Source: Fimbriiglobus sp. (GTDB taxonomy: Bacteria; Planctomycetota; Planctomycetia; Gemmatales; Gemmataceae). Taken from it: a stretch of DNA of 64,000 nucleotides. Both the position numbers and the translations under genes were made by a program. Positions 18,981-27,512 of the stretch are shown here, one piece after another. Below the pieces are notes generated by a model that saw only the letters and a program-made list of their open reading frames with translations, searched no databases and had not been told where the DNA came from. Position 1 is the first letter of the stretch; each line of letters begins with the position of its first letter. The DNA lies in the NCBI GenBank assembly GCA_022841795.1, contig JALHQU010000015.1, forward strand, positions 1 to 64,000, read 5' to 3'.

Positions 18981-21900
18981 TCACCACCGGAGCAGGTTCG
19001 GGAGGTGCCGTCGCAGCACGTCCCAGAACTCCGGCGTGTTCCCGGTGCCGCCGAGTGTGTACTCCCCGATCGCCGCCCCGCCGATGGCGAAGTACCCGAC
19101 GGCCACCCCGCCGACCGCCAGCCACGGGCTGATCGCCACCCCGCCGACCGCGAGCAGCAGCGCCGCTGCCAGGCCGCCTATCGCGAGCAGCCCGAGGCTA
19201 AACGCCCCGCCGACCGCCAGCAGCCCGACACTGAACACACCGCCCACCGTGATCCCGCCGGCCGCCGTCACCCCGCCGACGGCGATCCCGCCGACGGCCG
19301 TGCCGTCGCTCACCGCGATCCACCCCTTCGCCACCTTCAGCCGCCCCGTCGCCGGGTCACGACCGCTGACCGCATGCACCAGCGGCCAACCGAGGAACGT
19401 CCGCTTCGAGCGGAACTCGTAGAACCCGCGACGCGGCGTCGGCCCGTCCCACCAGTTGCCCAGCCCGCTCAGGGCGCCCTTCAGGTCGCTGGCGTGCTGG
19501 TACCGCTGCCCCGGCTCCTTGGCCAGCGCCCGTAGCACCACCTGGTCCAGCCCCGCGCTGCCCTTCCCCTTCGCGCTCGGTAGGTCGAACCGGCCGAGCG
19601 GCAACTCGCCGGTCAGCAGCTCGTACAGCACCACCCCGAGGGCGTAGATGTCCGCCCGGTGGTCCACCTCGTTCGGCTTCTCCCACTGCTCCGGGGCCAT
19701 GTAGTGCGGGGTGCCCATCGCCTGCCGGGTGTGCGTCAGCGTCAGCCCGCCGGCCTCGGCCAGCTTGGCCAGCCCGAAGTCGGCGATCTTCACCCGCCCG
19801 GTCTGGTCGATCAGGATGTTCTCCGGCTTGATGTCCCGGTGGACGACGCCGGTGCGGTGGGCGTAGTCGAGGGCGTCGCAGATCTGCGGGATGACGGCCA
19901 AGGCTTCCGACGTGGTCAGCACCTTGTTCTCCATCGCGTCCCGCAGGGTGATACCGTCCACGAACTCCATCAGCATGTACGGCAGCCCGCCGGCCTGCCC
20001 GCTCTCGTAGATGGTGACGATGTTCGGGTGGTCCAGCCGGGCCATGGCGCGGGCCTCGCGGGCGAACCGCTCGGCGAACACCGGGTCGTCGTCCCCGCTC
20101 GGCGACTGCACGATCTTCAGGGCCACGACGCGGTCCAGGTTCGGCTGCCGGGCCTTGTACACCGCCCCCATGCCGCCGGCGCCGATCAACTCCAGCACCT
20201 CCAGGTGCGGGAAAAACTCGTTCACCTCGGCCGGCGGCGGCGGGTCGATCGGCCGCACCGACCGAGCGCGGGTGGCGTTGATCGACGGCATCACCCCGCG
20301 GATCAGGCACCGCGGGCACAGCCCCTGCGGGGAGCCGGCCGGGATCGGGTTGCCGCAGGTGGGGCAGGCGCCGCCGGCCGGCGTCGGGTCCGGGGTGAGG
20401 ATCAGCGGCGCGACCGCGAGCGGCGGGCCGTCCTCGACCGGCTTCTTCTTGAACGCCCACTCGCGGATCCCGAGCGTCATGCTCAACGCCGCCATCCCGA
20501 CGAACACGCTCACGAAGATCGACGACGCGCCCGGCCCCATCTTCGAGAACACCGTTTCGAGCACGAAGAACACGCCGAGCGCCATCACGATCAGATACGA
20601 CCAGAAAATGGCCTTCCGTTGCTCCCGGGTAAGCGGCGGCACCGACTTGATCAGTTCGTCCAGCTCCTGCTGCGTCAGCTTCCGCTTCGGCCGGCGGACG
20701 GCGCGAAGCATTAGCCAACCGCCGGCCCAGGCGAGAGCCACCACCCCGCAGCCGACGACGACAGCCCCGAGGAGCGGCACGCCCCCCCCGTCTAGGTGCG
20801 CGAGGAATTCGGCCTTCTCGGGCGAACGGGTTTTCCCCACCAAGACCATGATCGCCCCGGCCACTACCAAGACGACCGCCGCGAGGAGGACGGGGATCGT
20901 TCTCGCCACATGCCGCGGCTGGGGCACGGGTGCCGGACTCGCCGGCTGTTCGACGTCATACTGCCCGTGGTCCCGCCCGAACCCGTCGGCCGCATCCCGT
21001 GCGCTTTCATCCAGTCGGGCGTGCTGCCCCAGCTCCTGCTCCAGCTTGGCGTTGAACTCCTCCCGCGTCATGTTCGGCGACAGGCCGAGCTGGGCCCGCA
21101 CGCGGACGTACCCGTCATACGGCGTACTCGGTTTGTGCTGCCGGGCCAACCGACTGAGGGCGACCGCGACCAGTACGAGCACACTCAGCACCCCCGGCCC
21201 GGCGAACTCGACCCGCGTGAGGGGTTGACCGGGGCCGTTCAGGTACGCCCACACCGCCGTCCCGCCCAACACCACGCTCACGAGTAGGCCGAACGCCTCC
21301 GCGCCGGTGTTCGACGGCCCGCGGGCGGTCGATTGCTCGCCCTGAGTTGGGGATAGAGTTCGCTTCCGGGCCGCGGAGCGGAAGACGAGTACGCCGCCGA
21401 CCACCACCCCGATGACCAGGGCGGCGATGAAGACCAACGGCGCCGCCATGAACTTCGCCTCGTCGTCCACCGCCTCGCCGACGACACCGGCCCGGACGGG
21501 AATCGGCTTCGACTCGGTCACGGCGAACCAGACCACGAACACGACCGCGGCGGCCAGGAGCGCCCCGCCCGCCAGCCACAGGTTCGGGCGGCGGGGCGGC
21601 GGGGATGGCATCGGTTGCTCGGCGTCGCGTGCCACCACGGGTTCCGGTTGCCCCGCCACCGGGTGGGCGTAGCTCACCGCCGCCGCCCACCGCCGCCGGT
21701 TGATCCAGGCGTAGCGGACGGCGGTGAGGAACAAAAGGATCACCCCCAGCACGGCGAAGAAACCGATGGCCTCCTCCCACGGTCGCGCGAGGTTGCCGAC
21801 CACCGTCTCCAAGTAGACCCCGCTGCCGACGGCCGCGAGTACATAGAGGAACCAGCCCACAGACACGAGCCAGAAGCCCGGGCCGGCCGGAGGCGAACCA

Positions 21901-22265
21901 GGGCGGGACCGGGTGAGCGTCACCCACGTCAGCACCAGCCCGAACCCGACCACCACGGCGGTCGCCTTCAGCCAGTCCTGCCGGTTCTGCACACTGCGCG
22001 GTTCGAACCCTTCTCCGGAAATCCAGAACGCGGCAACGACGATCGCACCGAAGGTGAACAACACCCAGCCAACGCGGACAGGCCACAGGCGGGGGGGTCG
22101 CGGGACCTCCGGAACGAACGTCGCCCGTTCCCGGCGTGGCTTGGTCATGCTGCGGGCGAACAAAATCAGGAACACGACGACCGCCACGCTGAACAGCACG
22201 ACGCCGCCCACCACGGCGAGAGCGACGAGAATGCCCCAGGTGGGCGATGCGGTGGCTGCGTTCAT
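18981..22265 (-). CDS. Polytopic membrane Ser/Thr protein kinase
   Basis: The protein has 1094 residues. The first 610 or so hold about 13 hydrophobic helices, very unusual for a Hanks-type kinase. A zinc ribbon (CPTCG...CPRC, about 630-658) follows, then the kinase domain: [11 protein letters not shown] near 692, the catalytic [10 protein letters not shown] near 805, DFG near 827 and APE near 856. All core catalytic residues are present. The last 100 residues form a hydrophobic repeat of A-V-G-G type units (such as [20 protein letters not shown]). It follows an ECF sigma gene and a small gene on the same strand, an arrangement common in planctomycetes. Substrate and signal are unknown. Confidence 0.88.
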   Translation of the reverse strand: MNAATASPTWGILVALAVVGGVVLFSVAVVVFLILFARSMTKPRRERATFVPEVPRPPRLWPVRVGWVLFTFGAIVVAAFWISGEGFEPRSVQNRQDWLKATAVVVGFGLVLTWVTLTRSRPGSPPAGPGFWLVSVGWFLYVLAAVGSGVYLETVVGNLARPWEEAIGFFAVLGVILLFLTAVRYAWINRRRWAAAVSYAHPVAGQPEPVVARDAEQPMPSPPPRRPNLWLAGGALLAAAVVFVVWFAVTESKPIPVRAGVVGEAVDDEAKFMAAPLVFIAALVIGVVVGGVLVFRSAARKRTLSPTQGEQSTARGPSNTGAEAFGLLVSVVLGGTAVWAYLNGPGQPLTRVEFAGPGVLSVLVLVAVALSRLARQHKPSTPYDGYVRVRAQLGLSPNMTREEFNAKLEQELGQHARLDESARDAADGFGRDHGQYDVEQPASPAPVPQPRHVARTIPVLLAAVVLVVAGAIMVLVGKTRSPEKAEFLAHLDGGGVPLLGAVVVGCGVVALAWAGGWLMLRAVRRPKRKLTQQELDELIKSVPPLTREQRKAIFWSYLIVMALGVFFVLETVFSKMGPGASSIFVSVFVGMAALSMTLGIREWAFKKKPVEDGPPLAVAPLILTPDPTPAGGACPTCGNPIPAGSPQGLCPRCLIRGVMPSINATRARSVRPIDPPPPAEVNEFFPHLEVLELIGAGGMGAVYKARQPNLDRVVALKIVQSPSGDDDPVFAERFAREARAMARLDHPNIVTIYESGQAGGLPYMLMEFVDGITLRDAMENKVLTTSEALAVIPQICDALDYAHRTGVVHRDIKPENILIDQTGRVKIADFGLAKLAEAGGLTLTHTRQAMGTPHYMAPEQWEKPNEVDHRADIYALGVVLYELLTGELPLGRFDLPSAKGKGSAGLDQVVLRALAKEPGQRYQHASDLKGALSGLGNWWDGPTPRRGFYEFRSKRTFLGWPLVHAVSGRDPATGRLKVAKGWIAVSDGTAVGGIAVGGVTAAGGITVGGVFSVGLLAVGGAFSLGLLAIGGLAAALLLAVGGVAISPWLAVGGVAVGYFAIGGAAIGEYTLGGTGNTPEFWDVLRRHLPNLLRW

Positions 22266-22457
22266 GACACCCCTCCGACGACGGACCTTACCCCCGTGTG
22301 AAGCGGTCTGTCGGAAAGGTTACACGGATTTTCCGCGGTCCGGCGGTTTTTGTGCCGGGGCGGGTTTGTCCAAGAACGAGGTGAGTTGCTTGCCCGCCGG
22401 CGGGAGCGGCCGAGATGGCGGTGTGAACCCCCCACCCGCCGGCACCTGCGGTTCCGC

Positions 22458-22549
22458 CGACCTCCCCCGCAAGGGGGGAGGGGAAGAGGGCGCCTAACTT
22501 CTCACCTCCCCCCTTGCGGGGGAGGTCGGCGTCGGCAAAGCCGACGCCG
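22458..22549. repeat. Palindromic repeat, family J (two hairpins)
   Basis: A 23-nt inverted repeat (22458-22480 with 22506-22528, core CCTCCCCCGCAAGGGGGGAG) is followed by a perfect 10-bp hairpin (CGGCGTCGGC, loop AAA, 22527-22549). It lies upstream of the kinase gene and supplies the C-terminal codons of the small gene 22494-22802. Confidence 0.85.
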
Positions 22550-22802
22550 GGAGGGGGGTTAGCTGTGCGGTGTTGGGCCACGCAGATTCGACCCGATCGA
22601 CAGGTTCATCAAGCCGGATCTTCAGCAGCTTACACCGGGCACACACGCCGAGCAGTTTCGTCAGCTCGGCGACCCCCTTGATCGCCAGCTTCGGGTCCGG
22701 GTCGGCCATGACCCGCCGGAGGGTTGCCAGCCCTTCGCGGATTGCGGCGGCCATGTCGCGACCGAGGGCGGCGGTCGGGGCGGGGTGGGTGGCGGACGAC
22801 AT
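22494..22802 (-). CDS. Small hypothetical protein
   Basis: The protein has 102 residues from ATG 22802. Residues 15-65 read as a plausible all-helical domain (AAIREGLATLRRVMADPD, then KGVAELTKLLGVCARCKLL, with a CxxC). The last 20 or so residues are encoded by a repetitive palindrome, so the natural C-terminus may be an accident of insertion. It lies between the ECF sigma gene and the kinase gene, all on one strand. No family was recognised. It could be a regulatory partner of either neighbour, but nothing in the sequence shows this. Confidence 0.5.
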   Translation of the reverse strand: MSSATHPAPTAALGRDMAAAIREGLATLRRVMADPDPKLAIKGVAELTKLLGVCARCKLLKIRLDEPVDRVESAWPNTAQLTPLPASALPTPTSPARGEVRS

Positions 22803-22910
22803 GGCAACCTCCGAGGTGCGAGAAACTGTACAATTGAACCGTACACCCGGAGTCGCCGGCGGGTCAAGGGGCGTAGCAAAAAATGATGAAATTTTGTCTA
22901 GAGTCGTTGG

Positions 22911-23606
22911 TCAGCCGAGGGCGGCGAACAGGTCGCGGATTTCGTCGTCCACGTCGCCCGGCCGGTCCACCGTCTCGGCGATCACCGCCCGCAGCTTGTC
23001 CCGGTACCGCTGCTTCAGCCGGTGGACGGCCACCTTCACCGCCCCCTCGCTCAGCCCCAGCCGCGCCCCGAGGTCGCGGTACGCCGGGCCGTCGCCGGTG
23101 AGCGTCCCCTTCAGCACGTCGAACACCGCCGCCTTGCCGGATTCGGCGTACTCGGCCCGCAGTTCCTTCAGCGTCTGGTCGAGCAGAGCTACCGCCCAGC
23201 GGCGCTCGAACTCGGCCTCGGCGGTGTGCGCGTCCGCCGGCTCGCGGGTGAACCGCTCCTCTCCCTCGCCGAAGTCGATCGCCAGCGGGGCCACCCCGCC
23301 GCCCCGCTTCTGCGCCGTCTCGTAGTCGTGGCGGTTGGCCAGGAAGTGCTGGCAGGCGGTGAGCAGGAACGTGCGGAACCGCCCGCGGGTGCGGTCGGCG
23401 GCGGCCAGGTCGTTGGTCTCGAGCAGGCGGGCGAAGAACGCCTGGGTCAGGTCTTCGGCCTTGTGCCGGTCGCTGCCGCGGCGGCGGACGTAGGCGTACA
23501 CCGGGTACCAGTACAGCCCGCACAGGTCGGCCAGCGCCTGCCGCGAGTCCGGGGCGTGCGGGTCGCCGGCCGCCGCGATCAGGCTCCACCGGGTGGTGCG
23601 GAACAT
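22911..23606 (-). CDS. ECF-type sigma factor (planctomycete TRWSLI group)
   Basis: The protein has 231 residues from ATG 23606, where it starts MFRTTRWSLI as many planctomycete ECF factors do; a codon six residues upstream is possible. Region 2 spans ALADLCGLYWYPVYAYVRRR to the EDLTQAFFARLLE stretch. Region 4 shows YRDLGARLGLSEGAVKVAVH and the recognition-helix segment RLKQRYRDKLRA. The following genes on the strand are a small protein and a membrane kinase. In planctomycetes such sigma factors commonly neighbour Ser/Thr kinases, which may control them by phosphorylation rather than by an anti-sigma factor. Confidence 0.9.
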   Translation of the reverse strand: MFRTTRWSLIAAAGDPHAPDSRQALADLCGLYWYPVYAYVRRRGSDRHKAEDLTQAFFARLLETNDLAAADRTRGRFRTFLLTACQHFLANRHDYETAQKRGGGVAPLAIDFGEGEERFTREPADAHTAEAEFERRWAVALLDQTLKELRAEYAESGKAAVFDVLKGTLTGDGPAYRDLGARLGLSEGAVKVAVHRLKQRYRDKLRAVIAETVDRPGDVDDEIRDLFAALG

Positions 23607-23631
23607 GGGGATAGGGTACCACACCGGCGGG

Positions 23632-24135
23632 TTACTTCACCCCGGCCGCCACGTCGGCGATCGACAGGTACAGTTTGAGCGGCTGTTCCCGCAGTTGGCT
23701 GAACCCGTACTTCTCGTAGAACGCCCCGGCCGCGTCGTCGATGGCGTCCACCACGATCGCGAACAAGCCGACTTGTTCCGCCACTTGAGCCACCCGCAGG
23801 AGCGCGTCCCGCAGCAGGGCGGCACCCAACCCCTGGCCTTGAACCGAAGAACACACGGCGAGACGAGCGAGGAGTACGACCGGCACCGGGTGACGAGGCA
23901 GGTTCTTGGCGGGCGTGTCCGGCAAGTCTTCTCTCTTCAGTTCACCCGTGGCGAGTGTGTAGTAGCCGACAACCTGCGACTCCCCCGTCCTCACAGCGAC
24001 GTAGGTCCGGCCCACGTTCCGCTTCTCGTACTGGGTCGCGAACTTGTGGAGGAAGTCGTTAAGCGGCGGCTTCCCGCAATCGAACCCGCCGCGGGTGTGC
24101 CCGGACTTGTCGAACCGCTCGATCCGCCACGCCAT
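23632..24135 (-). CDS. GNAT acetyltransferase, toxin-like (TacT/AtaT group)
   Basis: The protein has 167 residues from ATG 24135. It has the hallmarks of the GNAT toxins that acetylate the amino acid on charged tRNA: an early FDCGKPPLNDFLHKFA segment, the conserved RTYVAV strand, the acetyl-CoA loop in VQGQGLGAALL, and the C-terminal AGAFYEKYGF. These toxins normally follow a DUF1778 (TacA) antitoxin gene in one operon. Here no such gene precedes it; instead a likely antitoxin is encoded divergently at 24306. A housekeeping acetyltransferase cannot be excluded. Confidence 0.83.
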   Translation of the reverse strand: MAWRIERFDKSGHTRGGFDCGKPPLNDFLHKFATQYEKRNVGRTYVAVRTGESQVVGYYTLATGELKREDLPDTPAKNLPRHPVPVVLLARLAVCSSVQGQGLGAALLRDALLRVAQVAEQVGLFAIVVDAIDDAAGAFYEKYGFSQLREQPLKLYLSIADVAAGVK

Positions 24136-24247
24136 TGCGGGATGTCTCGTGAATCGTTTTTCCGGTGCGAGCAGTTTACCGAATTCCCACTATCCCACAA
24201 ACGCGATTCGGGACAATTCTTCTTTACCGCCGTCCACAGCCGGTGTA

Positions 24248-24268
24248 GATAATAGTGGGGGCACTATT
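24248..24268 (+). promoter_or_regulatory. Promoter -10 with overlapping inverted-repeat operator candidate
   Basis: GATAAT (24248-24253) is a 5 of 6 match to the -10 consensus, 53 nt before the GTG at 24306. It overlaps a perfect inverted repeat AATAGTG-GGGG-CACTATT (24251-24268). A third half-site, CACTAT, lies at 24188-24193, nearer the GNAT gene. An autoregulating antitoxin would be expected to bind such a site. Confidence 0.45.
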
Positions 24269-24305
24269 TCGCGCACCCGCCCTCCAACTCTCGGTGAGGC
24301 TTGAC

Positions 24306-24620
24306 GTGACCGCAACCGAACTCCGCGAGACCGACGGTAAGGGCCGCGTCACCCTGCCCCGCGGGTACGCCAACGCCACCCTCCTGATCGAGGTGGTGAG
24401 CGACGTCGAACTCCGCATCCGCAAGGCCAAGGTGGTTCCGCTCGCGGCCGGTTCCGAGACGGAGCCGCGATTCGACGAGGAGGAGCCGCTCGTGTTGTCG
24501 GGCGAGGAGATGGCCCACTTCCTGGCCGCGCTGGACCGCCCGCCGCAGGCGAACGCCGCGCTCAAGAAGCTGTTGAAGGGAACGAACCCGCCGGCCAAAA
24601 AACGCAAACGGCCGGTGTGA
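24306..24620 (+). CDS. Putative antitoxin: AbrB-like N-terminus with TacA-like C-terminus
   Basis: The protein has 104 residues from GTG 24306, chosen because GGTGAGG lies 8 nt upstream; the frame stays open to 24255. Residues 1-40 carry a SpoVT-AbrB type swapped-hairpin signature (TDGKGRVTLP, then beta strands), a DNA-binding fold of MazE and VapB antitoxins. Residues 65-95 (LSGEEMAHFLAALDRPPQAN plus a short helix) match the toxin-neutralising tail of DUF1778 antitoxins, where an F-x-x-A-L-D-x-P-P core is typical. DUF1778 proteins normally use a ribbon-helix-helix domain instead. The divergent GNAT gene is the natural partner. Pairing is inference. Confidence 0.72.
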   Translation: MTATELRETDGKGRVTLPRGYANATLLIEVVSDVELRIRKAKVVPLAAGSETEPRFDEEEPLVLSGEEMAHFLAALDRPPQANAALKKLLKGTNPPAKKRKRPV

Positions 24621-24736
24621 CCAAGCTCCACCGGGTGATGTGGAACGTGGGGTCGTCTGAAAGCGTCAAGCCCGCCGTGCGCCGTTCTTCCGAGAAAGAA
24701 CTGCGCACGCGGTGTGCCGATCGCCTTCGCCCCGCG

Positions 24737-25828
24737 TCACTTGGCCGCGGCCTTCGCCTTCATCTCGTCCAGTTCCTTCTGCACGCTCTCGGTGATCCGC
24801 TTGAGGTCCGCCGCGGCCGGCTTGTCGTCCTTGTGCTTGTCCGCCAGCTTCTTCAGAATCATCAGGTGGGCGGTGTGCAGCGACTGGTCGGCCGGCACCG
24901 CCACGTCCGGCTTCACCCCGGTGCCCTCCCAGTTCGTCTTCGTCACCGGGTTGATCGACCGGGCGAACGGCACGCCGACGAAGAAGTGGTCGGTCACCCG
25001 GAACCCGCGGGTCGGGTGCGCCCCGCCGCCGGTGGTCTCGCCGACGATCGTCCCCCGCTTCTGCGACTGCATGTTGTACGCGAACTCCTCCGCCCCGGAG
25101 AAGGTGTACTTGGCCGTCAGCACATACACCTCCTTGCCCAGGTACTTCTTGCCGGCCACGGCCGGGTGGCTCCAGAACTGGCGGGTGCTGTCCGTGCCGC
25201 GGGTGTAGATGTCGTTCAGGTGCGTCTGCTCGGCGAAGAAGTAGCTGCACAGCTGGATGACCGCGGCCGGGTCGCCGCCGCCGTTCTTCCGCAGGTCGAT
25301 GATGAGCGCCGGGCTGTTCGCCAGGAACGCCATCGCCGCCGCCGCCGTCTCCGCCGCGTCCTCCGCCCGCATGAACCCCTCCAGTTCCAGCAGCCCGACC
25401 CCGCTGTCCAGCCGCTCCACCTTCTTGAACCCGAAGTTCCGCATCGCCATCCGCTCCTGGTTCTTCCGCCGCTCCTCCGCGGACGGCGCGCTGGCCTGGT
25501 TCTGCGGGATCAGGTCCGGGGTGAACCGCACCGACAGGTGCTTGTCCTTGCACACCTCCCGCAGGTGTTCGGTCAGCTTGGTGGCGAACTCCTGGCCGCT
25601 GGTGAGGGCGTCGTACTCCTTGTTCGCCACCCGCCCGCGGATCGCCTCCTCCATCTTCTTGGCCACGTCCGGGAACACGTAGTTCCGGGTGATCTTCTCC
25701 AACACGCCGTCGATGACGGCGGACCGTTCGGCGGTGTCGAGCGGCTTCGGCGATGCGGCGGGCTGTTGGGCGAGTGCGGGGGTGAGTACCGCGACCAGTA
25801 CGAACGGCGTCAGCAGGCAGCGTGACAT
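24737..25828 (-). CDS. Secreted S41-family peptidase
   Basis: The protein has 363 residues from ATG 25828, with GAGG 8 nt upstream; a GTG three codons earlier is less likely. The signal peptide ends near LAQQP. The N-terminal helical segment (DGVLEKITRNYVFPDVAKKM) and the catalytic-domain motifs KYTFSGAEEFAYNM (with the nucleophile Ser) and RGTIVGETTGGGAHP place it in the IRBP-like branch of tail-specific peptidases. No PDZ domain is evident. It should act outside the inner membrane on unknown peptides. A TetR regulator lies 27 nt upstream on the same strand. Confidence 0.88.
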   Translation of the reverse strand: MSRCLLTPFVLVAVLTPALAQQPAASPKPLDTAERSAVIDGVLEKITRNYVFPDVAKKMEEAIRGRVANKEYDALTSGQEFATKLTEHLREVCKDKHLSVRFTPDLIPQNQASAPSAEERRKNQERMAMRNFGFKKVERLDSGVGLLELEGFMRAEDAAETAAAAMAFLANSPALIIDLRKNGGGDPAAVIQLCSYFFAEQTHLNDIYTRGTDSTRQFWSHPAVAGKKYLGKEVYVLTAKYTFSGAEEFAYNMQSQKRGTIVGETTGGGAHPTRGFRVTDHFFVGVPFARSINPVTKTNWEGTGVKPDVAVPADQSLHTAHLMILKKLADKHKDDKPAAADLKRITESVQKELDEMKAKAAAK

Positions 25829-25855
25829 CGATGGCACCTCGGGTGAGGGAACGGA

Positions 25856-26476
25856 TCAGCCCGGCCGGACCTCCCGGCACAGGCCGTACAGGAGCAGGTC
25901 GGCGATGCGGCCGGCCTTCGCTTCCACGTCTTTTCGCCGACCCAGTTCGCGGGCGCTCAGGGCATACGGCAGCAGCGAGTTGGTGGCGAGCAACAGCGTC
26001 TCCGCGGCCGACGGTGGGTCCGGGCAGGTGAACTCGCCGGTTTCCACGCCAGCCGCCAGCACGCCGGCGAACACCGCCGCCTCGGCGTCGAAGTACGTCT
26101 TCCGCCGGGCCAGGTACGCCGGCCGCAGGGAGGCGAACAACTCGTCCAGCCCGTGCCGGTAGTCGCGGACGCTGTCGAACCGGAACAGCACCCGTTCGAG
26201 CAGCATCGCCCGCACCGCGGCGGCCCGCGGGGTGTCGGCGACAGTGTGCGCCCGCAGGCGGGCGAGCAGCCGCTCGACGATGCGGTCGATGGTGCAGAGG
26301 ATCACTTCCTCTTTCGTGGGGAAGTAGACGTACACCGTCCGCTTGCCCACCCCGGCGGTGCGGGCCACGTCATCGACCGTGGTTTTGGAGTACCCGAGTA
26401 CGCCGATCAACTGCTCGGCGGCGTCGAGGATCAGCTCGCGGGTGGGGGACGATTCGTCCCCGGGGTCGTTCGCCAT
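25856..26476 (-). CDS. TetR-family transcriptional regulator
   Basis: The protein has 206 residues from ATG 26476; an upstream start would add 13 residues. The helix-turn-helix is textbook: RELILDAAEQLIGVLGYSKT followed by TVDDVARTAGVGKRTVYVYF. The C-terminal ligand domain is helical and unassigned. It probably represses itself and perhaps the S41 peptidase gene that follows 27 nt downstream on the same strand. No efflux gene lies next to it. Ligand unknown. Confidence 0.92.
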   Translation of the reverse strand: MANDPGDESSPTRELILDAAEQLIGVLGYSKTTVDDVARTAGVGKRTVYVYFPTKEEVILCTIDRIVERLLARLRAHTVADTPRAAAVRAMLLERVLFRFDSVRDYRHGLDELFASLRPAYLARRKTYFDAEAAVFAGVLAAGVETGEFTCPDPPSAAETLLLATNSLLPYALSARELGRRKDVEAKAGRIADLLLYGLCREVRPG

Positions 26477-26559
26477 GGCCGGTGCATTATTGCACGACTT
26501 CGGTTTTTCGTGCAACGGTAATTGGAGGTGATGTTACACGCCGTTGCGGAGGTGCGGAA

Positions 26560-27255
26560 TCAGAGAACCGGCGGGATCGGGGACGGCCGGTACTCGGTGT
26601 AGAACAGCCCGCGGACGGACGGCCCCTCGCAGGCGTGCGCCACCGACTTCCCGGATTCGGGGTCGGTCAGGTTCCACGTCAGCGTGACGGCGTCGTGGCC
26701 GGGGTAGTTCGGGTCGTAGATGTGAACGGCCACGTCGCCGGTCTGCTCGTCCAGGTCGTACCCGTACCCGAGCACCTGGTGGTTCATCCCCAGTTTGGCC
26801 GGGCTGACGCCGGTCATCTTCACCAGCCCGAGGGCGGCCAGCTCGCCGCGGTCGAGCGCCGCCTTCATCTTCGGCCACTCGGCCTCGCACGTCAGCCGGC
26901 TCACCCCGTCTCGCACCCGCACCCCGGCGACCGTTTTCGACACCATCGGCCGTAGTTGCCAGTCCCAGTACTTCACCCAGGCGAACGGCACGCCCCAGCT
27001 GGCGAATAGGCGGCGACAGAAGTAGCGGAACACCGGGTCGGTGGGTGTGGCGGGCACCGGGGTGATGCGGTGGTGGAACAGGTCCATGACGGTGAAGATC
27101 ATGCCCCCACACAGCCCGCGGCTGGCGTCGGCCACGCCCACCGCCCCGAACGGGGTGTCGCACAGGAAGAACTTGCGGTCCTTCGGGTAGCAGTTCGGGA
27201 ACGGAAACCCGTGGACGCTCGGGCGGAAGTCGGCGACGCGGACGGAGAGGGTCAT
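26560..27255 (-). CDS. Hypothetical protein with papain-like Cys/His/Asp pattern
   Basis: The protein has 231 residues and no signal peptide. I do not recognise a named family. The order of motifs suggests a papain-like fold: RGLCGGMIFTVMDLF (Cys at the start of a helix), then NHQVLGYGYDLDEQTG (His in a strand) and HIYDPNYPGHD (Asp/Asn). The same layout is seen in C39-like and related peptidases or transglutaminase-like proteins. Whether it is an active enzyme cannot be told. It precedes a region of palindromic repeats and stands as a single gene. Confidence 0.65.
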   Translation of the reverse strand: MTLSVRVADFRPSVHGFPFPNCYPKDRKFFLCDTPFGAVGVADASRGLCGGMIFTVMDLFHHRITPVPATPTDPVFRYFCRRLFASWGVPFAWVKYWDWQLRPMVSKTVAGVRVRDGVSRLTCEAEWPKMKAALDRGELAALGLVKMTGVSPAKLGMNHQVLGYGYDLDEQTGDVAVHIYDPNYPGHDAVTLTWNLTDPESGKSVAHACEGPSVRGLFYTEYRPSPIPPVL

Positions 27256-27512
27256 GGGAAGAGATTCACCGCGGAGGGCGCAGAGGACGCGGAGAAGACA
27301 ACAGAGTTTTCACCGCCGAGGGCACATGAGGGCACGAGAGAAAGCCGGGTTTCGCCGCAGAGAACGCGGAGAAGAGAGCAGCGTGAGAAGCAGAATCCCA
27401 TTCCTTCCAATCCCTCCGTTGCCTTTTCTCTGCGTCCTCCGCGATCTCTGCGGTGAATCCTCTTCGGTTTTCCTCTCGTGCCCTCATGTGCCCTCGGCGG
27501 TGAAATCCTGCC
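27256..27512. repeat. Complex palindromic intergenic region, family K
   Basis: Segments such as TTCACCGCGGAGGGCGCAGA and CACCGCCGAGGGCACATGAG on the left return in reverse complement on the right (CTCATGTGCCCTCGGCGGTG). Arms are about 100 nt and imperfect, around an A/G-rich centre. It fills the gap between two minus-strand genes and holds no open frame of its own. Confidence 0.8.

Noticed and set aside
22430-22565. Rho-independent terminator before the kinase gene
   Set aside because: The stems are strong but no T-tract follows on either strand, so it is listed as a repeat only.
24666-24730. Fourth copy of palindrome family A
   Set aside because: CGCCGTTCTTCCGAGAAAGA and the following ACTGCGCACGCGGTGTGCCG recall the family, but the arms pair poorly; at most a decayed remnant.
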